A stretch of 64,000 nt of DNA, from contig CAMWMR010000005.1 of assembly GCA_947175425.1 (NCBI GenBank), positions 1 through 64,000 on the forward strand. The letters run 5' to 3'. Of the stretch, positions 18,343 through 26,889 are shown in pieces. The stretch comes from an uncultured Porphyromonadaceae bacterium. Its GTDB lineage: Bacteria > Bacteroidota > Bacteroidia > Bacteroidales > Muribaculaceae. The notes beneath the pieces were generated by a model. It did not search any database and was not told where the DNA came from. It was given only the letters and a program-made list of their open reading frames with translations. Numbering within the stretch: the stretch's first letter is position 1; each line of letters starts with the position of its first letter. The position numbers were made by a program, and so were the translations under genes.

Positions 18343-20532
18343 ATGACGATAGAACCTCCCACCAGCCTCCCCAAGGTGCTCAAAGCTTACTTTGGATTCG
18401 ACAAATTCAAAGGAAACCAGGAAGCTATAATACAAAGCCTCCTCGATGGCCGCGACACCTTTGTAATTATGCCCACCGGCGGAGGTAAGTCGCTGTGCTA
18501 TCAGCTACCGTCTCTCATAAGCGAGGGTACGGCTATAGTTATTTCGCCATTGATTGCGCTGATGAAGAACCAGGTTGATGCAATGCGTAGCTTCAGTGAA
18601 AACGACAGCATTGCACACTTCCTCAACTCATCGCTCACCAAATCGGCCATAGAACAGGTAAAAACGGATATTGTGGAGGGACGTACAAAACTTTTGTACG
18701 TAGCCCCGGAATCACTCACAAAGGAAGAAAACATTGAATTCTTAAAATCAGTTCCCATATCATTCTATGCCGTGGACGAAGCGCACTGTATTTCGGAATG
18801 GGGGCACGATTTCCGCCCCGAATACCGTCGCATACGTCCTATTATCAACGAAATAGGCCAAAAGCCCGTTATCGCTCTAACGGCAACCGCAACTCCAAAG
18901 GTACAGCACGACATTCAAAAGAATCTTGCCATGAACAATGCGGCAATTTTCAAATCGTCGTTCAACCGTTCCAACCTTTACTATGAAATCCGACCTAAAA
19001 CGGCCAATACCGAACGCGATATTATTCGCTTCATTAAACAGCGGCCGAACAAGTCGGGTATTATATACTGCCTCTCACGCCGCAGTGTTGAAGAACTTGC
19101 AGAACTTCTAAGGGTCAACAACATACGCGCTCTCCCCTACCATGCCGGAATGGATCCCGCAACCCGCTCGGCCAATCAGGACGCTTTCCTGATGGAAGAA
19201 GTGGATGTTATTGTGGCTACCATTGCTTTCGGAATGGGTATCGACAAACCCGATGTGAGGTTTGTGATACACTATGATATGCCAAAATCCCTCGAAGGAT
19301 ACTACCAGGAAACAGGCCGAAGCGGCCGCGACGGCGGTGAAGGCGTGTGCCTGACTTTCTACTCAAGGAAAGACCTCCAGAAAATGGAGAAATTCATGCA
19401 AGGCAAACCTGTGACAGAACAGGAAATAGGACGTCAGCTGCTGATGGAAACAGCTTCATACGCCGAATCGTCGCTTTGCCGACGCCGGACGCTGTTGCAC
19501 TATTTCGGTGAAATTTTCACCGGCGAGAATTGCGGGAACTGCGACAACTGTCTCAATCCCAAAAAGAAAGTGGAAGCAAAAGATGACTTAGCCGCGGCAT
19601 TGGAATGTATTGCCGCCTTAAAGGAAAAATTCAAAACCGAATATGTGGTCGATGTAATGGTTGGCCGCGCCACAAGCGATGTACGCTCGTACAAGCACGA
19701 TGAACTCGAAGTTTTCGGATGTGCCGAAGGTTCGAGCCCCAAATTTATAAATTCTGTTATCCAGCAGGCCATTATTGCCGGATACATTGAGCGAGGAATA
19801 GAGAATTACGGTATTCTGCGCCTCACCGACAAGGGTAAACGTTTCATCAAAAAGCCCGAAAGCTTTAAAATTGTTGAAGACAACGATTATATCGACGACG
19901 AAATTCCCGAAGATATTGTTCCCAAAAGCGGAGCTTGCGCCGCCGACCCGGAACTGTTCTCCATTCTCTCGTCGTTACGACGTAAAATAGCTGCCGGACT
20001 TAAATTGCCTCCCTACGTAATTTTCCAGGATCCGTCGCTGGAAGCCATGGCCACAACCTACCCCATAACAATCGACGAACTGGCAAACATTTCGGGCGTG
20101 GGACTTGGAAAAGCAAAACGATACGGCGACGATTTTATCAAGGTTATCCGGACCTACGTAGAGGACAACGAAATTGAACGTCCCGAGGACCTGCGGGTGC
20201 GCACTGTGGCTAACAAGAGCAAGATGAAAATTGCCGTTATCCAGGCCATTGACCGCAAAATCGACTTCAATGAAATTGCCGCCGGCAACGGAATAGATTT
20301 CAACCAGCTGCTCGACGAAATTGAAGCCATTGTCGCCTCCGGTACAAAAATCAATATTTCCTATTACATCGACGATATAATCGATCCCGAAGACCAAAAG
20401 GAAATTTTTGAATACTTCCGCACCGCATCATCCGACAGTCTCGATGAGGCATGCCGCGAACTTTGTCCCGACTTTTCGGAAGAGGAAGTGCGTCTTGTCC
20501 GCATAAAATTTTTGTCGGACCTCGGTAATTGA
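18343..20532 (+). CDS. recQ: ATP-dependent DNA helicase RecQ
   Basis: This 729-residue superfamily-2 3'-5' helicase acts in recombination and replication-fork repair. Visible motifs are Walker A MPTGGGKSLCYQLP (about 43-56), the DEAH box VDEAHCISEWGHDFRPEY (about 144-161), motif VI QETGRSGRDG, and the zinc-binding Cys cluster ENCGNCDNC at the end of the helicase core. An RQC winged helix and an HRDC domain (about 535-610) follow. A further C-terminal helical extension of about 100 residues makes the protein longer than E. coli RecQ, as is usual in Bacteroidetes. The next gene starts five bases after its stop. Confidence 0.97.
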   Translation: MTIEPPTSLPKVLKAYFGFDKFKGNQEAIIQSLLDGRDTFVIMPTGGGKSLCYQLPSLISEGTAIVISPLIALMKNQVDAMRSFSENDSIAHFLNSSLTKSAIEQVKTDIVEGRTKLLYVAPESLTKEENIEFLKSVPISFYAVDEAHCISEWGHDFRPEYRRIRPIINEIGQKPVIALTATATPKVQHDIQKNLAMNNAAIFKSSFNRSNLYYEIRPKTANTERDIIRFIKQRPNKSGIIYCLSRRSVEELAELLRVNNIRALPYHAGMDPATRSANQDAFLMEEVDVIVATIAFGMGIDKPDVRFVIHYDMPKSLEGYYQETGRSGRDGGEGVCLTFYSRKDLQKMEKFMQGKPVTEQEIGRQLLMETASYAESSLCRRRTLLHYFGEIFTGENCGNCDNCLNPKKKVEAKDDLAAALECIAALKEKFKTEYVVDVMVGRATSDVRSYKHDELEVFGCAEGSSPKFINSVIQQAIIAGYIERGIENYGILRLTDKGKRFIKKPESFKIVEDNDYIDDEIPEDIVPKSGACAADPELFSILSSLRRKIAAGLKLPPYVIFQDPSLEAMATTYPITIDELANISGVGLGKAKRYGDDFIKVIRTYVEDNEIERPEDLRVRTVANKSKMKIAVIQAIDRKIDFNEIAAGNGIDFNQLLDEIEAIVASGTKINISYYIDDIIDPEDQKEIFEYFRTASSDSLDEACRELCPDFSEEEVRLVRIKFLSDLGN

Positions 20533-20537
20533 CAATC

Positions 20538-21977
20538 ATGGACACCAACACCCTCACCAAGCTATACACCGAAGTAACGGGAATCCTGCCATCGCGCGTA
20601 ACTGAATTACCTTCCTCGGGCTCGAACCGCCGCTATTTCCGATTGTCCGAGCCCGACGGCACCAATTCTCTTATCGGCGTAATGGGGACATCCCTCCCCG
20701 AGAATCAAGCCTTTATATACATGGCGGAACACTTCGCCAAAAAGAATATACCTGTTCCTCAAGTCCTTGCCGTAAGCGAGGACGGAATGGCCTATATCCA
20801 AACCGACCTCGGCGACTCGCTGCTCTTCGGAGAAATTGAAAAAGGACGCCAGACGCGCTTTTTCTCGGCACACGAGAAAGAGCTCCTCGCCAAAACAATA
20901 AGCCGGCTTCCCGACATCCAGTTTGGGGGCGCTCAGGACATGGATTTCAGCAAGTGCTATCCCGTTGTGGAGTTCGACAGGCGCTCAATTCTATGGGACC
21001 TCAACTATTTCAAATACTGCTTCCTGAAAGCCACCGGTCTGGAATTTGCCGAAGATAAGCTGGAGGATGATTTCTCGGCTCTCGCCGAAGTGCTCATGGC
21101 ATGCAACACCGATACATTCATGTACCGCGATTTCCAAAGCCGCAATGTAATGATTCGCGACAACGAACCGTGGTTCATCGACTTTCAGGGAGGGCGAAAG
21201 GGGCCGTTCTACTACGACATCGCCTCGTTCCTTTGGCAAGCCAAAGCCAATCTGCCCGAAGGACTCAGAGATGAAATGCTTGACGTTTACCTTGAGGCTC
21301 TGAACCGCTACTATCCAATTAGCAAAGAGGATTTTCTCAAGCACCTGCGCCATTTCGTGCTGTTCCGCACCCTGCAGGTACTGGGGGCCTACGGATTCAG
21401 GGGATATTTTGAAAAGAAACCGCACTTCATGCAAAGCGTGCCGTTCGCAATAGCGAATCTGAGAACTCTTTTAACTCAGCCTTACGAAGAATATCCCTAC
21501 CTCAGCGACCTGCTGCACCGACTTGTAAACATGAAGCAGTTCACCGACGAAATAGGTAAAAAGAAACTTGTTGTAAAAGTATTGAGTTTCGCTTACAAAA
21601 AAGGCATTCCGAATGATCCCTCGGGTAACGGCGGCGGCTTTGTTTTCGACTGTCGCGCAATCAACAATCCCGGCAAATACGAACGCTACAAACCGTTTAC
21701 AGGCCTCGACAACAACGTAATCGAATTTCTGGAAGAAGACGGCGAAGTGCTTACATTCCTCGACCACTGCTACGCCTTGACCGACGCATCGGTAAAACGA
21801 TACATGGAGCGTGGATTCACCAATCTGATGATTTCATTCGGATGCACCGGCGGACAACACCGTTCGGTTTACTGCGCACAGCACATGGCCGAACATATAG
21901 CACGAGAGTTCAACGTAAAGGTAGAACTCGTACACCGCGAGCAGGATATAGAACAAACTTTCAACGTCAAGGAATGA
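20538..21977 (+). CDS. Sugar kinase (AmgK-like phosphotransferase) fused to RapZ C-terminal domain
   Basis: Residues about 1-335 form an aminoglycoside-phosphotransferase-fold kinase with FMYRDFQSRNVM (catalytic Asp about 198, Asn about 203) and the metal-binding FIDFQGG (Asp about 215), resembling AmgK, the anomeric N-acetylmuramate/N-acetylglucosamine kinase. Residues about 344-470 match the C-terminal domain of RapZ: SFAYKKGIP, GFVFDCRAINNP and SFGCTGGQHRS. In E. coli that domain binds glucosamine-6-phosphate. The N-terminal P-loop domain of RapZ is absent. The ATG at 20538 is chosen over an upstream in-frame TTG at 20529. The stop overlaps the start of a MurU-like nucleotidyltransferase, which supports a cell-wall amino-sugar salvage role. 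Substrate and effect of the RapZ domain are inferred. Confidence 0.85.
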   Translation: MDTNTLTKLYTEVTGILPSRVTELPSSGSNRRYFRLSEPDGTNSLIGVMGTSLPENQAFIYMAEHFAKKNIPVPQVLAVSEDGMAYIQTDLGDSLLFGEIEKGRQTRFFSAHEKELLAKTISRLPDIQFGGAQDMDFSKCYPVVEFDRRSILWDLNYFKYCFLKATGLEFAEDKLEDDFSALAEVLMACNTDTFMYRDFQSRNVMIRDNEPWFIDFQGGRKGPFYYDIASFLWQAKANLPEGLRDEMLDVYLEALNRYYPISKEDFLKHLRHFVLFRTLQVLGAYGFRGYFEKKPHFMQSVPFAIANLRTLLTQPYEEYPYLSDLLHRLVNMKQFTDEIGKKKLVVKVLSFAYKKGIPNDPSGNGGGFVFDCRAINNPGKYERYKPFTGLDNNVIEFLEEDGEVLTFLDHCYALTDASVKRYMERGFTNLMISFGCTGGQHRSVYCAQHMAEHIAREFNVKVELVHREQDIEQTFNVKE

Positions 21978-22723
21978 TTGGCATAGTCTTCGCCGCAGGC
22001 ATAGGCAGCCGCCTCAAGCCTTTTACCGATTTTCATCCCAAAGCACTCGCTCCCATAGGCTCCAAAACGGCTATGGAGCTTGTGCTTGATAAAATGGAAC
22101 AATGCGGCATAGGCGACATTATTGTGAACGTGCACCATTTTGCCGACCAAGTGGAAAATTTTGTATCCGGCAGAGAGTCGGCGGCGCACATCCATATCAG
22201 CGACGAGCGCGCCAGACTTCTTGATACCGGAGGTGCATTGGTGAAAATGTATCGCGAAAACCCGCTTTTTCGGAAAATGTCCGAAGATGAAATTATCGTT
22301 GTGCATAACGCCGATATTGTTACCGATTTTCCCTTGAAAGAACTTGCTGAATTTGCCGCGTCGGTAGATGCGGCCATCCTTGTAAACACGCAACGCATTA
22401 CTACCCGACATTTCCTTTTTGATGATAAAGGATTGCTGCAAGGCTGGAACAATACGGCAACCGGCAGCGTACGTCCTTCAGGCCTTGCAACCGACGGACT
22501 GACTCCGGCCGCATTCGGAGGCGTTCATGCCATACACCTCGGCACTCTCCGGGCTCTCGACAAATACTGTGGAGCCGAACTGAGGCCGTTCAGCATAACC
22601 GACTTCTACATCGATACCTGCCGCGAAATGCGAACCGGCGCATTCATCCCTGCGCAAGCATACCGTTGGCACGACATAGGAACGCCCGAGAAACTTTCAG
22701 CGGCACAGGCCGACTTTTGCTAA
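21974..22723 (+). CDS. MurU-like sugar-1-phosphate nucleotidyltransferase
   Basis: The reading frame is open further upstream, but the ATG at 21974 starts exactly at the nucleotidyltransferase signature and overlaps the preceding stop (ATGA), giving 249 residues. The GxGxRL motif is AAGIGSRLKPFTDFHPKA (about 7-24; Lys about 23 is the expected phosphate-binding residue), and HNADIVTD (about 111-118) supplies the metal-binding Asp. This is the size and pattern of MurU (N-acetylmuramate-1-phosphate uridylyltransferase) and related small hexose-1-phosphate nucleotidyltransferases. Coupling to an AmgK-like kinase makes UDP-MurNAc production from recycled sugar the best guess; GDP-mannose- or dTDP-sugar-type chemistry is the alternative. 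Confidence 0.8.
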   Translation: MIGIVFAAGIGSRLKPFTDFHPKALAPIGSKTAMELVLDKMEQCGIGDIIVNVHHFADQVENFVSGRESAAHIHISDERARLLDTGGALVKMYRENPLFRKMSEDEIIVVHNADIVTDFPLKELAEFAASVDAAILVNTQRITTRHFLFDDKGLLQGWNNTATGSVRPSGLATDGLTPAAFGGVHAIHLGTLRALDKYCGAELRPFSITDFYIDTCREMRTGAFIPAQAYRWHDIGTPEKLSAAQADFC

Positions 22724-22739
22724 TATATAAGCTTTTACA

Positions 22740-22808
22740 AAGTTTTGAAAGCATATTTAACCGCTTTTCCACTTAATGTAGAAAGGCGGTTAAATATGCT
22801 TAAAACTT
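22740..22808 (+). terminator. Large hairpin ending the clpP-to-MurU gene group
   Basis: GCATATTTAACCGC (22751-22764) pairs perfectly with GCGGTTAAATATGC (22786-22799); the stem continues inward by five pairs (one G-U) to an 11-base loop, and outward, after a small bulge, by AAGTTTT/AAAACTT. It starts 17 bases after the stop codon. There is no long U-run, so termination is likely but not certain; it may also protect the mRNA 3' end. Confidence 0.6.
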
Positions 22809-22873
22809 CAGTTAGCTAAAGAATTTGTAGTTAAAATTAACATTCCATTTTAAGAATCTATTTGTTATATAGC

Positions 22874-22881
22874 TAATTTTG
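22874..22881 (+). promoter_or_regulatory. -7 element of the bat operon promoter
   Basis: TAATTTTG is a perfect TAnnTTTG match 83 bases upstream of the moxR start. No good TTTG is found at the normal -33 spacing (TTTT/TTTA at about 22848-22852). Confidence 0.5.
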
Positions 22882-22963
22882 TAATAGTAAAATCGGGCAA
22901 AAGTTGTCCGTTCAGGAATATCCGAAAAATCAATATAACACAAAATATAGCATATATCGAATT

Positions 22964-23959
22964 ATGAGCGACAGCGTTAATATTCGCCAACTCAACGAGC
23001 TGGTAGCAAGCAAAAGCGATTTCATCACAATGGTCACACATGGTATGGATCAGACCATCGTCGGACAAAAGCACCTTGTAGAAAGTCTTCTCATTGCTTT
23101 GCTGGCTAACGGCCACGTACTCCTTGAAGGCGTTCCCGGACTCGCAAAAACCCTTGCCATAAAAACCTTGGCACAGCTCATCGATGCCAAATACAGCCGC
23201 ATACAGTTTACTCCCGACCTTTTGCCTGCCGACGTTATCGGCACAATGATATACAGCGTAAAGAACGAGACCTTCCAAGTGAAAAAAGGCCCCGTTTTCG
23301 CCAACTTCGTACTTGCCGACGAAATTAACCGCGCTCCGGCAAAAGTTCAGAGCGCCCTCCTCGAAGCAATGCAGGAACGCCAGGTAACTATAGGCGACCA
23401 CACCTTCCCCCTTGACAAACCTTTCCTTGTAATGGCGACTCAGAACCCCGTGGAACAGGAAGGTACATATCCCCTCCCCGAAGCTCAGGTGGACCGTTTC
23501 CTCATGAAAGTGGTTATTGGCTATCCCTCAAAGGACGAAGAACGCGAAATCATCCGCATGAACCTTGCCGGAGAAAAACAAAACATTCTCCCCGTGCTCA
23601 AGCCCGCCGAAGTTATCGAAGCCCAAAAAGTGGTGGAACAGATATATCTTGACGAAAAAATAGAACGTTATATCGTCGACATAGTGTACGCAACCCGTAC
23701 CCCCCGCGAATACGGCCTCGAGGATCTTGCATCCTACATCTCGTTCGGAGCATCGCCTCGTGCGTCTATCTCGCTGGCTCGCGCAGCACGTGCATATGCA
23801 TTCCTGCACCAGCGCGGATATGTTATTCCCGAAGACGTTATCTCCGTTTGTCACGATGTGCTCCGTCACCGCATCGGCCTTACCTACGAAGCCGAAGCCA
23901 ACAACTTTACTACGGACATGATTATTACCGACATTCTGGACAAAGTTCAGGTGCCCTAA
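22964..23959 (+). CDS. MoxR family AAA+ ATPase
   Basis: MoxR ATPases are chaperone-like proteins that activate partners carrying von Willebrand A domains. The ATG at 22964 gives a 331-residue protein of normal length; an upstream TTG at 22904 extends it by 20 residues with no family support. Walker A is GVPGLAKT (about 56-63) and Walker B VLADEINRAPAKVQ (Asp/Glu about 119-120); sensor-1 MATQNP and the following EGTYPLPEAQVDRF are intact. It heads a run of eight co-oriented genes with a DUF58 protein and BatA-E, the classic MoxR-Bat arrangement of Bacteroidetes. Confidence 0.95.
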   Translation: MSDSVNIRQLNELVASKSDFITMVTHGMDQTIVGQKHLVESLLIALLANGHVLLEGVPGLAKTLAIKTLAQLIDAKYSRIQFTPDLLPADVIGTMIYSVKNETFQVKKGPVFANFVLADEINRAPAKVQSALLEAMQERQVTIGDHTFPLDKPFLVMATQNPVEQEGTYPLPEAQVDRFLMKVVIGYPSKDEEREIIRMNLAGEKQNILPVLKPAEVIEAQKVVEQIYLDEKIERYIVDIVYATRTPREYGLEDLASYISFGASPRASISLARAARAYAFLHQRGYVIPEDVISVCHDVLRHRIGLTYEAEANNFTTDMIITDILDKVQVP

Positions 23960-23981
23960 GCTGTGAATATCTGCCATTTTT

Positions 23982-24857
23982 ATGGATTCGAATGAACTTA
24001 TAAAAAAAGTTCGCAAGATTGAAATCAAAACGCGCGGACTTTCCCAAAACATCTTTGCAGGCGAGTATCACTCGGCCTTCAAGGGTCGCGGCATGATGTT
24101 TGCGGAAGTACGTGAATATCAGTACGGCGACGATATCCGCGACATTGACTGGAACGTCACCGCCCGCCACAACCACCCTTACGTAAAAGTATACGAAGAG
24201 GAACGCGAGCTCACCGTAATGCTCCTTGTCGACGTATCGGCAAGCCGCAATTTCGGTGCCGAAGGTCCTGAAAAGCGTGAAATGATTGCCGAAATAGCCG
24301 CTACAATAGCTTTCTCGGCAATTCAGAACAACGATAAAATCGGCGCGATTTTTTTCTCCGACAAAATAGAGAAATTCATCACACCTAAAAAAGGACGCAA
24401 GCACATTCTGTTCCTCATCCGCGAGCTGCTCGACTTCCGGCCCGAAAACAAAGGAACAGATATTGCAAATGCAGTACGTTACTTTTCCGACGCTCTCAAA
24501 CGCCGCTGCACTATGTTCCTTATTTCGGACTTCATTGACAGCTCCGACTATCGCACGCCGCTCACCGTTGCCGTTTCCCGCCACGACATTATGGCGATTC
24601 AGGTTTACGACAAACGCGACGGCGAACTCCCCAATGTGGGACTGATGAATGTAACCGACCTCGAAACAGGAGAATCCCGCTGGATCGACACCGGCTCATC
24701 ACGCACACGCAAGGCTTATAACAAATGGTGGTACGACCGCCAGCAACAAATGTCCAATACCCTTCGCTCCACCCGGGTGGATTTTGTTTCAGTCGCCACC
24801 GATGAGAACTATGTAAAAGCCCTGATGGGTTTGTTCAAAAACCGCTCAACTCTATGA
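23982..24857 (+). CDS. DUF58 domain protein of the bat operon
   Basis: The 291-residue soluble protein starts with the DUF58 signature YQYGDDIRDIDWNVTARH (about 47-64) and continues into a von Willebrand-A-like region with LLVDVSASRNFG (MIDAS-like DxSxS). DUF58 proteins are almost always encoded next to MoxR ATPases and are their presumed clients. It follows moxR by 22 bases and overlaps the next gene by four. Molecular function is not established. Confidence 0.93.
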   Translation: MDSNELIKKVRKIEIKTRGLSQNIFAGEYHSAFKGRGMMFAEVREYQYGDDIRDIDWNVTARHNHPYVKVYEEERELTVMLLVDVSASRNFGAEGPEKREMIAEIAATIAFSAIQNNDKIGAIFFSDKIEKFITPKKGRKHILFLIRELLDFRPENKGTDIANAVRYFSDALKRRCTMFLISDFIDSSDYRTPLTVAVSRHDIMAIQVYDKRDGELPNVGLMNVTDLETGESRWIDTGSSRTRKAYNKWWYDRQQQMSNTLRSTRVDFVSVATDENYVKALMGLFKNRSTL

Positions 24858-25861
24858 CTCTAAAACGTACCGCAATAGCCATTCTTGCCACCGGATTAGC
24901 CTGTGCAGCATCTTTTGCAGCACCGGCACGGTCGGCATCGGGCATAAAAGTTACTGCGTCTATGGACAGCACCGTGCTGCTTATGGGCGACCAAAGTCAT
25001 TTATATGTCAACGTGGATCTTCCGGCCTCGGACGCAGCACGCGCCCGCATGCTCGATTTTCCCGAAATCCCTTCAGGAGCAGACTACATCAGCAGGGACG
25101 GCATTGATTTTTTAAAAGCCGACAGTACTTCCACAACTGCAGGCGACCGTCTGAAAATACGGTACGACTACACCATCCAGGCTTTCGACCCGGGCACAAT
25201 TACAATCCCTCCGTTTGCCGTACACCTTACAGGAACAGCCGATACGGCTTTCTCCCAGGTACTCACCCTAAAAGTTATTCCTGTGGATGTGGATTCGCTT
25301 GAAACCGTGCATCCGCTCCAAAGCGTTGTTAGCGCAAACAACAAATGGTACGATTATTTCCCCTTGTGGGTGATATGGGTACTTGCAGCTGCCGCTCTTG
25401 CAGGCGCGGGACTATGGCTGTGGAAAACATTGCGCACACGCAAGGAAGTTATCGAGGCTCGCCGTGAACCGGTGCTCCCGCCCTACGAACTGGCGGTATC
25501 GCGCCTGAACAAGCTGCGCCGGCAAGGTCTTGCCGAAAGCGGTCACGAAAAAGAGTATTACACCTCTCTTGTGGATATTCTGCGCCAATACCTGCAAGGC
25601 CGTTTCCACATCAACGCCATGGAAATGACATCTTCGCAGATTGTGAAAGCATTACGGTCAAATCCCGACACCCGCATGACGGCCGACATGATGCGTTCCG
25701 TCCTGTCTATTGCCGACTTTGTCAAGTTCGCCAAGGAACGCCCGTTGCCCGATGACAATGTGCGCGCATTTAATCGTGCCTGCGACTTCCTTGAGGAAAC
25801 CAAACCGGCGCCGGAACCCGAAACCGAAAATCCCGCGCAAGCCGACAACGGTAAAAAATGA
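24854..25861 (+). CDS. BatD-like single-pass membrane protein of the bat operon
   Basis: A 335-residue protein with a signal peptide (about 1-22), a periplasmic beta-sandwich region (about 30-150) with YDYTIQAFDPGTITIPPF, one transmembrane helix (about 176-194, WVIWVLAAAALAGAGLWLW), and a cytoplasmic helical domain. This is a short version of the BatD layout (beta domain, membrane helix, helical tail). Similar proteins occur between the DUF58 gene and batA in many Bacteroidetes. It overlaps the DUF58 gene by four bases and precedes batA by 37. No enzymatic motif is seen. Confidence 0.7.
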   Translation: MTLKRTAIAILATGLACAASFAAPARSASGIKVTASMDSTVLLMGDQSHLYVNVDLPASDAARARMLDFPEIPSGADYISRDGIDFLKADSTSTTAGDRLKIRYDYTIQAFDPGTITIPPFAVHLTGTADTAFSQVLTLKVIPVDVDSLETVHPLQSVVSANNKWYDYFPLWVIWVLAAAALAGAGLWLWKTLRTRKEVIEARREPVLPPYELAVSRLNKLRRQGLAESGHEKEYYTSLVDILRQYLQGRFHINAMEMTSSQIVKALRSNPDTRMTADMMRSVLSIADFVKFAKERPLPDDNVRAFNRACDFLEETKPAPEPETENPAQADNGKK

Positions 25862-25898
25862 TTTAAGCCGTAAAGTACATTCAAAATTAAGTTAACCC

Positions 25899-26885
25899 AT
25901 GCATTTTGCACATCCATCCATACTCTGGGGCCTTTTGCTGATTATACCGTTGACGGTGTGGTACGTTCTGCGTTTGCGCAAAGGACATGCATCAATATCG
26001 GTATCAACCACCTCGGCATTCGCAAACCTGCCCCGCAGCCCCAAGCAATATCTGCGGCATCTGCTGTTTATCCTGCGAATGGCCACCATTGCATGCCTTA
26101 TTGTGGTTATGGCACGTCCGCAGCTTCGCGACAGCTGGCGCACAACATCCACCGAAGGCACCGACATTGTTCTGGCAATGGACGTTTCTTCCTCGATGCT
26201 TGCCCGCGACTTTGAGCCCGACCGTTTCGGAGCAGCCAAAGATGTCGCCGCCAAATTCATCAGCGGCCGCGAAAGCGACAATATAGGCATTGTTATATTT
26301 GCCGGCGAGAGCCTCACCGGCGTGCCCATGACAGTCGACCGCCAGCAGTTGCTACAGTATCTTCAGAACCTCAACATGAACATGCTGGAGGACGGTACAG
26401 CGATAGGCGACGGCATAGCCACGGCGCTTAACCGTCTCAAGGAAGGCAAAGCAAAAAGCAAAAGCATAATACTGCTTACCGACGGCAGCAACAACACAGG
26501 TGTGGTTGCACCTATAACCGCTGCCGAAGTTGCCAAGGAGCTGGGTGTGAAAATATATACTATCGGCATAGGTACCAACGGTAACGCGCCGTTTCCCACC
26601 CGTACCCTTACCGGACGCATTGAATTTGTTCCCCAGCCTGTTGTTATAGACGAACCCACGCTAAAGACTATTGCCGAAAGTACCGGCGGCAAATATTTCC
26701 GTGCAACAGGCAACAAGGTACTTCAGGAAGTTTTCCAAGAGATCGATGCACTTGAGAAAACCCAGATGGATGTCCGTCATTTCTCTCACACCGAAGATAA
26801 TTACATTTTCTGGGGCTGGCTCGCTTTCGGCTTCTTCGTCCTCGAGCTGTTGCTCCGATATACAGTTCTTCGTTCAATACCCTGA
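25899..26885 (+). CDS. batA: BatA, von Willebrand A domain membrane protein
   Basis: The 328-residue protein has N-terminal membrane segments (about 8-24 and 53-71), a von Willebrand A domain with the metal-ion-dependent adhesion site AMDVSSSML (Asp about 95, Ser 97 and 99), and a C-terminal membrane helix (about 303-320, FWGWLAFGFFVLELLLRY). BatA and BatB are paralogous inner-membrane proteins thought to act with MoxR in envelope stress resistance; the bat name comes from Bacteroides aerotolerance. The gene precedes batB by four bases. Confidence 0.92.
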   Translation: MHFAHPSILWGLLLIIPLTVWYVLRLRKGHASISVSTTSAFANLPRSPKQYLRHLLFILRMATIACLIVVMARPQLRDSWRTTSTEGTDIVLAMDVSSSMLARDFEPDRFGAAKDVAAKFISGRESDNIGIVIFAGESLTGVPMTVDRQQLLQYLQNLNMNMLEDGTAIGDGIATALNRLKEGKAKSKSIILLTDGSNNTGVVAPITAAEVAKELGVKIYTIGIGTNGNAPFPTRTLTGRIEFVPQPVVIDEPTLKTIAESTGGKYFRATGNKVLQEVFQEIDALEKTQMDVRHFSHTEDNYIFWGWLAFGFFVLELLLRYTVLRSIP

Positions 26886-26889
26886 CACT

